Origin: Chloroflexota bacterium
GTDB taxonomy: Bacteria; Chloroflexota; UBA11872
Reading direction: 5' to 3'
Length of the DNA stretch: 64,000 nt
Assembly (NCBI GenBank): GCA_026707585.1
Contig: JAPOWQ010000025.1
Span: forward strand, 1 to 64,000
How positions within the stretch are numbered: the stretch's first letter is position 1; every line of letters starts with the position of its first letter. Made by a program: the position numbers and the translations under genes. This document shows positions 25,222 through 33,763 of this stretch, one piece after another. The notes under the pieces are model-generated. The model saw only the letters and a program-made list of their open reading frames with translations, was not told the origin of the DNA and did not search any database.

Positions 25222-26499
25222 GTGACGACCCGGCATTCGCTTTCACGTCGGCGCCTGCTGGCATTGGCTGGTGCAGCCGCAACGCTGGCAGCCTGCGGCG
25301 AGTCGGAGGCGCCCACGCCCACCCCCTCGCCCACATCCACGGCGGCCGCCGGCACGCCTGCCGCCACAACCGGGACCCTCGTGGCTGCGCCCCGATCCAC
25401 CGCCGCGGCCTCCCCCGCGCCCGACCCCGCCCCAGAGGTGGACGACGGGCTGCGACGCCTTGACGGCTACGGATTCCAGGCCCACCTCTACAACCAAGAC
25501 CGTAGCCTGATTGTGGATCGCACGCGTGAAGCAGGCTTTGACTGGCTCAAGCAACAGGTCGAGTGGCAGCAGACCGAGCCGTTCGAGAAGGGTGGCTTCG
25601 ATTGGCGGGAGCTTGACAAGGTCGTCGCCGCCGTCGGCAGCGCCGGGCTCAATCTTCTGCTGAGTGTCGTCAAAGCGCCTGATTGGGCCCTGGGCGACCG
25701 GCCGCACGGGCCACCAGGCGACCCGCTGGACTTCCGCGACTTCATGCAGGCTCTCGCCGGCCGCTACCGCGGGCATGTCCAGGCCTACGAGCTATGGAAC
25801 GAGGCGAACCTCGCGCGCGAGTGGGGCTATGGACGGATCGATGCCGGTGAATTCGTGGAACTCATGCTGGCCGGCCACCAGGGCGTGAAGGCGGGTGATC
25901 CCGAGGCCACGACCGTCGGTGGCGCCCTCACACCGGCTGGTGATGTGGATATCCCCGACCAGCAGGTGCAGGCCGTTGACGACGTTCGATTCCTCGAACA
26001 GATTTACGCCTACCGCGACGGCATCGCTCGCGACGCCTTCGATGCCTGGGGTGTCCATCCAGGCGGCTTCAACAACGCCCCCTCCCAGGAAGTCGGCAGC
26101 GAGCGCGGTTCAGGCTGGAACGGCCACGGCAGCTTTTATTTCCAGCGTTACACCCAGCACCGCGCCGTAATGGAAGCCAACGGCGATGCCGACAAGCCCA
26201 TCTGGCTCACCGAAATGGGTTGGTCTACCGTCAATGCCGATCCCGCCTATGGCTTCGGTACCGACAACTCCGAGGAAGACCAGGCCCAATTCTTGGTCGA
26301 TGCCTTCCGACTAATCAGGGAAGACGCGCCATACATTACCCACGCCTTCGTCTGGAATCTGAATTTCCAGTCGGTCGTCGGCCCGCAGGACGAAAAATTC
26401 GCCTTTGGCGTGCTTCGCCCGGATGGCTCACACCGACCGGCGTATACGGCGCTTAAGGAAATGACCAAGGGCGCATCGTCACGCCCAACCACGGCTTAG
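25222..26499 (+). CDS. Glycoside hydrolase-like lipoprotein (clan GH-A fold)
   Basis: I chose the GTG at 25222 because GGAACGGAGA precedes it. The resulting N-terminus has twin arginines (SRRRLLALAG) and a lipobox LAAC with Cys25, so it is exported and lipid-anchored. A Thr/Pro/Ala-rich linker (about 27-75) leads to a TIM-barrel domain. Acid/base Glu is in ELWNEAN and a probable nucleophile Glu in WLTEMGWS, the NE...E pattern of GH5/GH39-like clan GH-A enzymes. It would cleave glycans at the cell surface. The exact family cannot be fixed by eye. Confidence 0.8.
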   Translation: MTTRHSLSRRRLLALAGAAATLAACGESEAPTPTPSPTSTAAAGTPAATTGTLVAAPRSTAAASPAPDPAPEVDDGLRRLDGYGFQAHLYNQDRSLIVDRTREAGFDWLKQQVEWQQTEPFEKGGFDWRELDKVVAAVGSAGLNLLLSVVKAPDWALGDRPHGPPGDPLDFRDFMQALAGRYRGHVQAYELWNEANLAREWGYGRIDAGEFVELMLAGHQGVKAGDPEATTVGGALTPAGDVDIPDQQVQAVDDVRFLEQIYAYRDGIARDAFDAWGVHPGGFNNAPSQEVGSERGSGWNGHGSFYFQRYTQHRAVMEANGDADKPIWLTEMGWSTVNADPAYGFGTDNSEEDQAQFLVDAFRLIREDAPYITHAFVWNLNFQSVVGPQDEKFAFGVLRPDGSHRPAYTALKEMTKGASSRPTTA

Positions 26500-26558
26500 C
26501 GCTCCGCAATCGCCCTCGTTGACCGACGGAAGCGACGCACGTCAGCCCGCCGCCCGGC

Positions 26559-26798
26559 CTACTGGAAGAAGTCGGCGTTGATCTGCGTCCACTCTTCCCA
26601 CTCGTCCGGCACGTCAAAGTCGGGGAAGATGGCCGTCACCGGGCAGACCGGTTCGCAGGCGCCACAGTCAATGCACTCTATGGGATCGATGTAGTACATC
26701 TCGGCTTCGTCGGTGGTATGGATACAGTCCACTGGGCACACGTCGACGCATGAAGCGTCCTTGGTGCCAATGCACGGCTCGCAGATCACATACGTCAT
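26559..26798 (-). CDS. fdxA: Ferredoxin, 3Fe-4S/4Fe-4S type
   Basis: A 79-residue protein. It starts with ICEPCIGTKDASCVDVCPVD, the spacing of the seven-iron FdxA type, and has a second cluster motif, CIDCGACEPVCP. The acidic C-terminus (DEWEEWTQINADFF) is typical. It is a small soluble electron carrier. It stands alone, minus strand, about 120 bases downstream of the glucan phosphorylase gene. Confidence 0.92.
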   Translation of the reverse strand: MTYVICEPCIGTKDASCVDVCPVDCIHTTDEAEMYYIDPIECIDCGACEPVCPVTAIFPDFDVPDEWEEWTQINADFFQ

Positions 26799-26916
26799 CG
26801 ACGAAGGCTCCCTTGGTGGGCTAGCAGCGAAGGTAGCGAACTACCGAAGGCGGGCAGCCGCTTCGGCTGCCAAATCCTATCGCGTCTATCGGAACCGGCA
26901 AAGCGAAAGCGACGCG

Positions 26917-29499
26917 TCAGCCGTCACCGTCCGGCAGACTCCAGCGCACCAATCCGTGCTCCACCGGGTCTGTGAGGTGCGGGTGCCGTGGCACCACGCG
27001 CACCGCGATGCCCATTCGTCCGCTCTGGCGGAGCGGGACCGTGGATTCAAACCAGTGCGTGCCCTCGCCGTCCGGTCCGACCGCCCTGGCCTCGTAGGTC
27101 AGGCCCCCGTCAACGGCGCCGTCGCTCCCCACCCGGCCAACGTAGACCTGTACCGTCAGTTCCTCCGCGTGCAGACCGTTGAGCGACACCCGCGTCCGTA
27201 CCGGAAGCGCGGAGCCCACGTCCACTTCTGGTCCTCCGGACAGCTGCACATCCAGAATCTCTACGGAGTTCCACTGCTCGCGTACACGTGCCAGCCAATC
27301 GGCCAGCGATCGTGCGGGCGAACAGCCGTCGCTCGTCAGCGTGCGCAGCAACTCGTCGGCGCGCAGATAAAACGCTTCCGTGTACTGGCGCATCATGCGG
27401 TGCGCCCCAAAGTCCGTCAGCGCCATCACCATCGACGCCTTGGCACGCTCGATCCATCGAGTCGGCGTGCCGTCCAGCCCCAGATCGTAAAAAAGCGGGA
27501 CGACCGAACGCTCGAACAGCCGGTAGACCGCGGCGGCATCATGAGCGTCGCGCTGAGGATCCTCCACGTCGTCATCCGCCCGTCCGATCGCCCAGCCAAT
27601 CTGGGGGGCGTACGCCTCGGCCCACCAGCCGTCTAACACGCTGACGTTCAGCACCCCGTTGGCGGCTGCCTTCATACCGCTGGTGCCGCTCGCTTCCTGC
27701 GGCCGCACCGGCTGGTTCAGCCAGACATCGCAGCCCTGCACCAGGTCGCGAGCCAGGTCCATGTCGTAGTCCTCCACGAAGACCACGCGGCCCACGAAGC
27801 TCGGATCGCGGCTCAGGTCGTGAATCTCGCGGACCAGGTCCTTGGCCATCGCGTCGTCAGGATGGGCCTTGCCCGCAAAGATGATCTGCACCGGACGCCG
27901 GGCATTGGTCACCAGCGCGCGCAAGCGCTCCAGGTCGTGCAGCAGCAGCGTCGGGCGCTTGTACAGCGCGATCCGCCGCGCAAATCCTACGGTCAGGACG
28001 TTGGGCTGGAGCGCGGAACTTGCGTCCGCCAGTTCCGCGCCCGATCCCCAGCGCCGTTCCACCACGGCTCGCAGCCGCCGCCGCACGTTGGCCACAAGCC
28101 GCTCGCGCCGCCGATGGTGCACGCGCCAGAGTTCGTCGTCCGGAATGGCGTCCAGTCCCTCCCGGATCGCGTCCCGATCGGACATCAGCGCCCACTCCGG
28201 GCCCAGATATCGCCCGAGCACATCCGCCAGTTCGCGCGACACCCAGGTGGGCAGGTGAACCCCGTTGGTGACGTGTTGGATCGGCACTTCTGACCACGGA
28301 ACGTCGCGCCAGAGCGTCTGCCACATCCGGCGCGTCACCTCGCCGTGCAACTGCGACACGCCGTTGCGCCACGCCGCCCCGCGCAGCGCCAGGATCGTCA
28401 TACAAAAAGGTGATGTCGGACTGCCGCCCGGATACCGGCCAATCTCCGTGACAAGGCCCGATTCGATCCCCGACTCGTCCAGGTACATGCCAAGGTGATG
28501 GGCCACTTGGTCTGGATGAAACTCGTCGTGACCGGCGGGAACCGGCGTATGGGTCGTGAATACGGCCCCGGCGCGCACGGCTTCCAGCGCCGCCTCGAAC
28601 GACAGGTCCGTCCCCTCGCGCAGCTCGCGAAGGCGCTCAATCAGGGCAAACGCGCTATGCCCCTCGTTGAGATGCAGCACCGTTGGTCGCATCCCCGCGG
28701 CCCTTAGTGCGCGCATCCCGCCGACTCCCAGCAAGATCTCCTGTCGAATCCGCACGTCGGAGTCGCCCTGGTACAGCTTGGCCGTGAGTTCGCGATCCTC
28801 GGGTGCGTTGCCGGGGACATTGGCGTCCAGCAGCAATACCGGACAGCGCCCAACGTGCATCCGCCACACCCGCGCGTCCACCCACCGGTCCGTGATCGGT
28901 ACGCCCACGGTCAGCGGCAAACCGTCAGGCGTCGTCAGCATGGTCACGGGCTGGCTGTAGAAGTCGGTCTCCGGATGCAGTTCCTGTTGCCCGCCGCTGG
29001 GGTCGATCGTCTGACGGAAATACCCCTGGCGGTACAACATGCCCACCGCGACCAGGGGCACACCCAGGTCGCTGGCGGCCTTCACGTGGTCGCCGGCGAG
29101 CACGCCCAGGCCGCCCGAATAAAGCGGAACCGACTCGGTGATCCCGTACTCCATGGAAAAGTACGCCACCACCAGGTCGCCTGCCCCGGGATACGAGGCC
29201 GAGAACCAGGAACGCGTTTCCAGGTATCGACGCCGTCGCTCCACCACCCGCTGCAGGTCGTGCACGAAAGCGGCATCCTCGGCCCGTCGGGCAAGCTGAT
29301 CGGGTGACACGTGGCCCAGCAACGCCACCGGGTTGTGGTGCGTCGACTGCCAGGCATCCGGATCGATCCGCCGAAAGAGATCCTGGGCGTCAGGACTCCA
29401 GGCCCACCAGAGGTCGTACGCCAGCTCACGCAGTCCGCGCAGTTCCTCCGGAATCGCAGGGCGCACGGTGACTAGGTGGTTCGGCTGCACGTGCGTCAT
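26917..29499 (-). CDS. glgP: Alpha-glucan phosphorylase (GT35)
   Basis: An 860-residue phosphorylase that releases glucose 1-phosphate from alpha-glucans. It belongs to the short bacterial/archaeal group with the N-terminal DUF3417 segment (LRGLRELAYDLWWAWSPDA). Conserved parts include YFSMEYGITESVPLYSGGLG, HLNEGHSAF, the phosphate/PLP region EASGTSGMKAAANG with the PLP lysine, and LNVSVLDGWWAEAY. ATG 29499 fits the family N-terminus; the frame further upstream overlaps the regulator gene. It lies 44 bases after the DtxR-type gene, but a functional link is doubtful. Confidence 0.93.
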   Translation of the reverse strand: MTHVQPNHLVTVRPAIPEELRGLRELAYDLWWAWSPDAQDLFRRIDPDAWQSTHHNPVALLGHVSPDQLARRAEDAAFVHDLQRVVERRRRYLETRSWFSASYPGAGDLVVAYFSMEYGITESVPLYSGGLGVLAGDHVKAASDLGVPLVAVGMLYRQGYFRQTIDPSGGQQELHPETDFYSQPVTMLTTPDGLPLTVGVPITDRWVDARVWRMHVGRCPVLLLDANVPGNAPEDRELTAKLYQGDSDVRIRQEILLGVGGMRALRAAGMRPTVLHLNEGHSAFALIERLRELREGTDLSFEAALEAVRAGAVFTTHTPVPAGHDEFHPDQVAHHLGMYLDESGIESGLVTEIGRYPGGSPTSPFCMTILALRGAAWRNGVSQLHGEVTRRMWQTLWRDVPWSEVPIQHVTNGVHLPTWVSRELADVLGRYLGPEWALMSDRDAIREGLDAIPDDELWRVHHRRRERLVANVRRRLRAVVERRWGSGAELADASSALQPNVLTVGFARRIALYKRPTLLLHDLERLRALVTNARRPVQIIFAGKAHPDDAMAKDLVREIHDLSRDPSFVGRVVFVEDYDMDLARDLVQGCDVWLNQPVRPQEASGTSGMKAAANGVLNVSVLDGWWAEAYAPQIGWAIGRADDDVEDPQRDAHDAAAVYRLFERSVVPLFYDLGLDGTPTRWIERAKASMVMALTDFGAHRMMRQYTEAFYLRADELLRTLTSDGCSPARSLADWLARVREQWNSVEILDVQLSGGPEVDVGSALPVRTRVSLNGLHAEELTVQVYVGRVGSDGAVDGGLTYEARAVGPDGEGTHWFESTVPLRQSGRMGIAVRVVPRHPHLTDPVEHGLVRWSLPDGDG

Positions 29500-29543
29500 C
29501 ACTGCTGGTCGCTTCCGAAGGCTCGCCGTCTGCGTTCGGCGCC

Positions 29544-30206
29544 CTAGGCCGCCATTACCCACAAATTGGTGGCGACTCGCTCATCCACGACCACCGTCTC
29601 GCCGTCCAGTTCGAGGACCATGCTGCCGGAGGGCGTGATCTCCCGCACCGTCAAGATATGACCCGGGACCATCTGCTTCGCCTCGAAGTACCGCAACAGT
29701 TCCCCATCGTCCTCCGCCGGCTCCGATAGGCGAACGATCCGAACCACCTGGCCGGGCTCGGCCTGGCCCAGGCTGAAAAACTGCGCGACGTCCGTCTCCG
29801 GATAGTTGCCCGGTATCGGCAATCCATGCGGGCAGGTCGCCGGGTGCCCCAGCGACGCCGAAATCCGTTCCGTCAATTCCTCTGAGACGGAGTGTTCCAG
29901 TCTATCGGCTTCTTCATGCACCTCGGCCCATCCCATGCCAAGCGTGCGGATGAGCCAGTGCTCGATCAGGCGATGACGCCGCGCCAGCCGCTCCGCCACG
30001 CGCTCGCCGCCCAGCGTCAGGAAAATCTGCCGCCGCTCGTCGATCCAGATGTGGCCGTCGCGCGCCAGACGGTCCAACGTGGCCGACACGGTCGGCGCGG
30101 CTACATGAAGCCGCTCGGCAAGCCGGGCGTTGATTACCGGTTCGGCCTCGGCCCGCATTCCGTAAATCGCGAGGAGATAGTCCTCGGTTGTGCTGGTGAG
30201 CGGCAT
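29544..30206 (-). CDS. DtxR/MntR-family metal-dependent regulator
   Basis: A 220-residue regulator. A winged HTH spans about residues 1-60 (TEDYLLAIYGM..., LAERLHVAAPTVSATLDRLARDGHI). The dimerisation/metal domain has RRHRLIEHWLIRTLGM, HEEADRLEHSVSEE and HPATCPHG, and a C-terminal FeoA-like SH3 domain begins near residue 140. With Fe2+ or Mn2+ bound it would repress uptake genes. It lies 51 bases downstream of an ABC ATPase gene, and a DtxR-like inverted repeat precedes that gene, indicating autoregulation of the pair. Confidence 0.9.
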   Translation of the reverse strand: MPLTSTTEDYLLAIYGMRAEAEPVINARLAERLHVAAPTVSATLDRLARDGHIWIDERRQIFLTLGGERVAERLARRHRLIEHWLIRTLGMGWAEVHEEADRLEHSVSEELTERISASLGHPATCPHGLPIPGNYPETDVAQFFSLGQAEPGQVVRIVRLSEPAEDDGELLRYFEAKQMVPGHILTVREITPSGSMVLELDGETVVVDERVATNLWVMAA

Positions 30207-30257
30207 GGGACGCAATTCTGCCACGGGTGCTCGCAGTCTGGATATCGGGCTTCCGAG

Positions 30258-31286
30258 CTAGCTACCGTTCCTCGGAAAGGCCAGCACGTCCCCGCTCAGT
30301 TGCACCCGCACCCGCGCCCCGCGCCGAAACGAAAACGTTGGACCCACTCGCGACGCCAGCCGCAGCCCCGAGTCGAACCGCAGGCTGATCATCTGGTCGT
30401 GACCAAAAAAGCTCCGACCAACCGCCACCGCCTGCCCTCCCGGGTCCTCGGTCAATTGCAGCGCTTCCGGTCGAATCAGCACGTCGGCCGGCCCGTACAG
30501 ATCGTCAGACACCGAAACCGTGCCCAGGTCGCACACCACTGCCCGACCAATAGCCCGGCCGTCAATCACGTTGATGTCGCCAACAAACTCCGCTACTCGA
30601 CGGGAGGCCGGGCGGCGGTACAGCGCGGCCGGCGGCGCCTGCTGCAAGATCCGCCCGTCCATCATCACGGCCACTTCATCGGCCAGGCTCAGCGCTTCTT
30701 CCTGGTCATGCGTGACGACGATGGCCGTCGCCTCGGCGGCCCGCAGCACCCGCCGCACTTCCCGCCGCACCCCTTCGCGCAGCGCCGGATCCAGGTTGGA
30801 AAAGGGCTCGTCGAGCATGATCAGCCGCGGTCCCGGTGCCAGCGCCCGCGCCAGCGCCACCCGCTGCTGCTGTCCGCCCGAGAGCTCGTGCGGCATGCGT
30901 TTTCCCAGGCCGTCCAGCCCCACCTGACCAAGCATGTCCTCAACACGTGCGGCTTGATCCGGTCCGCGTGCCAGCCCAAACGCCACGTTGTCTTCAACAC
31001 TCAAGTGCGGGAATAAGGCGTATTCCTGGAACACCAATCCAACCTGCCGCCGCTCTGGCGGCAGATGCACCGATTCCGACTCCACCGTGCGTCCCGCCAC
31101 CTCGATCGTGCCGCTGTGCGGACGCTCCAGGCCCGCGATCAGTCGTAGCAGCGTCGTCTTTCCGCAGCCGCTTGGACCCAACAGGGCCAGCAGCCTGCCC
31201 GTCTCGACCTCCAGCGACGCGTCGTGTACGGCCGTCACCCCTGCGAATCGCTTGGTCAGGCGGCTGCAGCGCAGCGCTGGGCTCAT
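30258..31286 (-). CDS. ABC transporter ATP-binding protein, FbpC/PotA type
   Basis: A 342-residue ATPase with Walker A GPSGCGKTT, Q-loop FQEYALFPH, signature LSGGQQQR, Walker B LIMLDEPFSNLD and H-loop VVTHDQEEA. The C-terminal roughly 100 residues form a TOBE-type domain, as in Fe3+, polyamine or thiamine importers. No permease or binding protein lies nearby. With the downstream DtxR-family gene and the upstream inverted repeat, iron (or manganese) import is the best guess. Confidence 0.9.
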   Translation of the reverse strand: MSPALRCSRLTKRFAGVTAVHDASLEVETGRLLALLGPSGCGKTTLLRLIAGLERPHSGTIEVAGRTVESESVHLPPERRQVGLVFQEYALFPHLSVEDNVAFGLARGPDQAARVEDMLGQVGLDGLGKRMPHELSGGQQQRVALARALAPGPRLIMLDEPFSNLDPALREGVRREVRRVLRAAEATAIVVTHDQEEALSLADEVAVMMDGRILQQAPPAALYRRPASRRVAEFVGDINVIDGRAIGRAVVCDLGTVSVSDDLYGPADVLIRPEALQLTEDPGGQAVAVGRSFFGHDQMISLRFDSGLRLASRVGPTFSFRRGARVRVQLSGDVLAFPRNGS

Positions 31287-31355
31287 GCGCGAAGCTCCGC
31301 GCCAATGACGGCGTCAATCACAACCAACTCACGGGATGTCTGGGCGTGTCTGAAA

Positions 31356-31377
31356 CGGATTAGCTCATGCTAACCCG
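31356..31377. promoter_or_regulatory. DtxR-like inverted repeat upstream of the ABC ATPase
   Basis: CGGATTAGC (31356-31364) and GCTAACCCG (31369-31377) form a 22-bp inverted repeat with 8 of 9 positions matching around TCAT. The TTAGC...GCTAA core resembles operators of the DtxR/IdeR family. It sits 70 bases upstream of the ABC gene, which is followed by a DtxR-family regulator gene. Confidence 0.6.
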
Positions 31378-31440
31378 GAAATTCGCAATGCCTAACGTCT
31401 GCTGCCTGCCCGGCTTGAACCTCGCAGGTTGCTCCGATGG

Positions 31441-32328
31441 CTAGCTTGGATCTGCCGACCTATGCCGCAAGGACACGTCCGAGTCGACCGACCGCAGGTG
31501 CAAATCCCGCTGCGGGAACGGAATCTCCACGTCGTGCTCCCGGAAGCTCTCGTCGATCGTGAAGTGCAGGTCGCTCAGCGTCGAAAACCGCTCGCTGATG
31601 TCGGCCACGTACGCCAGTATCCGGAAATTCAGCGACGAATCCCCGAACTCGAAGAAGAAAATTCGTGGCTCGGGGTCATCCAGCACCAGTTCGTGCTCCG
31701 TTACGGCTTCCCGTATCAGCCGCTCCACCAGCCGCGTGTCCGAGCCGTATGCCACGCCCACCACAAAATCTACCCGCACCCGCCGGTCGTCCAGCGTCCA
31801 GTTGTTGACCACGCTGGAGATCAGGTCGCCGTTCGGCACGATGGCCTGCGTCTGGTCGAACTTCCGCAGCGTCGTCGCGCGGATGCCCACCCGTTCCACC
31901 GTTCCCAACTCACCGGCCACGCTTACGACGTCGCCGACCTTGACGGGACGCTCGACCAGCAGAATCACGCCCGACACGAAGTTGTTGGCAATGTTCTGCA
32001 GGCCGAAGCCCATGCCCACGCCCAGTGCGCCAAACACCACCAGCACGGCGTCCAGCTGGAAGCCCACCGACCGCAGGCCGATAAACCACCCGACAAAGAT
32101 GATCGTATACCGCGCCAGATTGCCGATGACGTGCAGGATCCCCTCGGGGAAGTCCTCCACGCGGTTGCCAATTTGGTGCTCCAGCACCCACTGCAAGCGC
32201 CCGGCTGCAAACCACGTCACCGCAAAGATCAGGACCAGGACGATCAGGCTCAGCGGCGTCACGGGGTCTGCGCCCAGGCTGAACAGCGGCGCGTTGAAGG
32301 CGTCCCATACCGCCATCCAGACTTCCAT
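31441..32328 (-). CDS. MscS-type mechanosensitive channel
   Basis: A 295-residue small-conductance channel with three membrane segments: LSLIVLVLIFAVTWFAA, YTIIFVGWFIGL, and a pore helix rich in Gly/Ala (VFGALGVGMGFGLQNIANNF). The beta domain GDVVSVAGELGTVERVGIRATTLR follows, then an alpha/beta C-terminal domain. It lets solutes out on hypo-osmotic shock. It stands alone on the minus strand. Confidence 0.9.
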   Translation of the reverse strand: MEVWMAVWDAFNAPLFSLGADPVTPLSLIVLVLIFAVTWFAAGRLQWVLEHQIGNRVEDFPEGILHVIGNLARYTIIFVGWFIGLRSVGFQLDAVLVVFGALGVGMGFGLQNIANNFVSGVILLVERPVKVGDVVSVAGELGTVERVGIRATTLRKFDQTQAIVPNGDLISSVVNNWTLDDRRVRVDFVVGVAYGSDTRLVERLIREAVTEHELVLDDPEPRIFFFEFGDSSLNFRILAYVADISERFSTLSDLHFTIDESFREHDVEIPFPQRDLHLRSVDSDVSLRHRSADPS

Positions 32329-32442
32329 CAGCTACTCCCGCCAATTGACTCACCGCCGCCAACTGCGACTCCTGCAACCCGCACCTGAGTCACGAGAGCC
32401 GCGCGCGTAGCCAGTTGACCTTTTGGCTTCCCGCTCTGCCTC

Positions 32443-32513
32443 GCTCTCCCTAGAAGGAAAGGGCCGGGGTGAGGGTGGCTGCCGGCTGCCGCACCCGTGC
32501 ACGGGCGCGGCAG
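32443..32513. repeat. REP-like hairpin element
   Basis: CTCTCCCTAG...GGCCGGGGTGAGGG (32443-32476) looks like a widespread intergenic repeat type in G+C-rich genomes. It is followed by a near-perfect stem: arms CTGCCGCACCCG (32486-32497) and CGGGCGCGGCAG (32502-32513) around TGCA. It lies 46 bases past the stop of the alcohol dehydrogenase gene and could end that transcript, though no T-tract follows. Only one copy is seen here. Confidence 0.45.
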
Positions 32514-32558
32514 TCGCCTCAACGAACCATCCTCGGCAAGCTTCTCGTCAAGTGACCC

Positions 32559-33671
32559 CTAGCTCCCCGGAATCAACGCCGACCGCGTGATGTACCCCTT
32601 GTCCTGCTGCTCCATCGCATGGTCAATCTGCGACAGCGGGAACGTGTGCGACAGGATCCGGTCGAACGGCAGCCGTTCCTTGTAGTCGATAAGGAAGTTG
32701 AGCGCGTTTCGCAGATCCTCGGCCTTGTAGTGTGCAACCCCGATGACCGAAATGCTCTTGAACACGATCACCGAGGGGTCGAACTCCGTGTCCCACCCCA
32801 CGTTGATGTTGCCGATCTCCAGGTAGCGCCCGCCGTGGGCCGTCATGTCCAGCCCCTCGCGCACCACCCCCGGGTGCCCCACCAGCTCCAGCGTCACGTC
32901 CGTGCCCAGCCCGCCGGTCAGGTCGCGAACGGCATCGGCCCGTTCCTCTGGGGTCTCGTATTCGCGAATGTCAACGACGTCGGTCGCGCCAAATTCCCGG
33001 ATCAGGTCCAGCCGCTCGTCCACGCCGTCGATTGCGATGATCTTGGCCGCCCCGCGGGCCTTGGCGATGCCGGCCGCATATACGCCCAGCCCGCCGGCCC
33101 CTTGGATCGCAACCGTTTCGCCAAACGTCAGCCCCGCGCGGTCCAGACCGGAAACCACTTGCGCCAGCGCGCAGTTGATCCCCGCGATCTCCAGGTCCGA
33201 TAGCGAGTCCGGCACCTTGAATATCGCGTGCTTGGGGTGCAGGTAGTAGTACTCCGCAAACGTCCCTCGGAAGTGCGGCCACACGTCCGCGCTCTGCGTC
33301 CGGTCGAATTGCCGCGTTGGACATGCGTAGGTGTGGCCCTTCAGGCAGGTCGGGCACTGCATGCACGGGTAGAAGTACTGAAATACCACCCGGTCGCCTT
33401 CGCTCAGTGGCTCGCCCAGCGTGTCCGTCGTCACGCCATCGCCCAGCTTGTGAATCGTGCCGGTGCCTTCGTGTCCCAGCGCCATCGGCGTCGGCCGACC
33501 CATCTTCACCACGTCAATGTCGCCTCGCCAATAGTGCAGGTCCGAGCCGCACACGTTGGCCATTGTCATCGCCAGCACGGCTGCGCCGGGCTGTGGGTCC
33601 GGCACCGGGTATTCCCGCAGGTCGAACGGAATGTTTGTTCCGTGATAGGTGGCGGCTATGCCGGTCTCAGC
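32559..33671 (-). CDS. Zinc-dependent alcohol dehydrogenase family protein
   Basis: A 370-residue MDR enzyme. Catalytic zinc ligands are in NVCGSDLHYW and LGHEGTG; the structural zinc is bound by CMQCPTCLKGHTYAC. The Rossmann motif is IQGAGGLGVYAAG with IAIDG after it, suggesting NAD. The ATG at 33671 was chosen over 33701 because MAETGIAATYHG aligns with the family start. It is divergent from the SLC13-type transporter. The substrate is unknown. Confidence 0.87.
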   Translation of the reverse strand, partial: AETGIAATYHGTNIPFDLREYPVPDPQPGAAVLAMTMANVCGSDLHYWRGDIDVVKMGRPTPMALGHEGTGTIHKLGDGVTTDTLGEPLSEGDRVVFQYFYPCMQCPTCLKGHTYACPTRQFDRTQSADVWPHFRGTFAEYYYLHPKHAIFKVPDSLSDLEIAGINCALAQVVSGLDRAGLTFGETVAIQGAGGLGVYAAGIAKARGAAKIIAIDGVDERLDLIREFGATDVVDIREYETPEERADAVRDLTGGLGTDVTLELVGHPGVVREGLDMTAHGGRYLEIGNINVGWDTEFDPSVIVFKSISVIGVAHYKAEDLRNALNFLIDYKERLPFDRILSHTFPLSQIDHAMEQQDKGYITRSALIPGS

Positions 33672-33763
33672 CATGGGATTCGCTCCGTTCGGCTCGGTCA
33701 CGCTGGGGAAGCTGACCGAAGCGTATCCTAAGGCGTGTGCTTCCGGGACGCCCCTAGAGCCCA

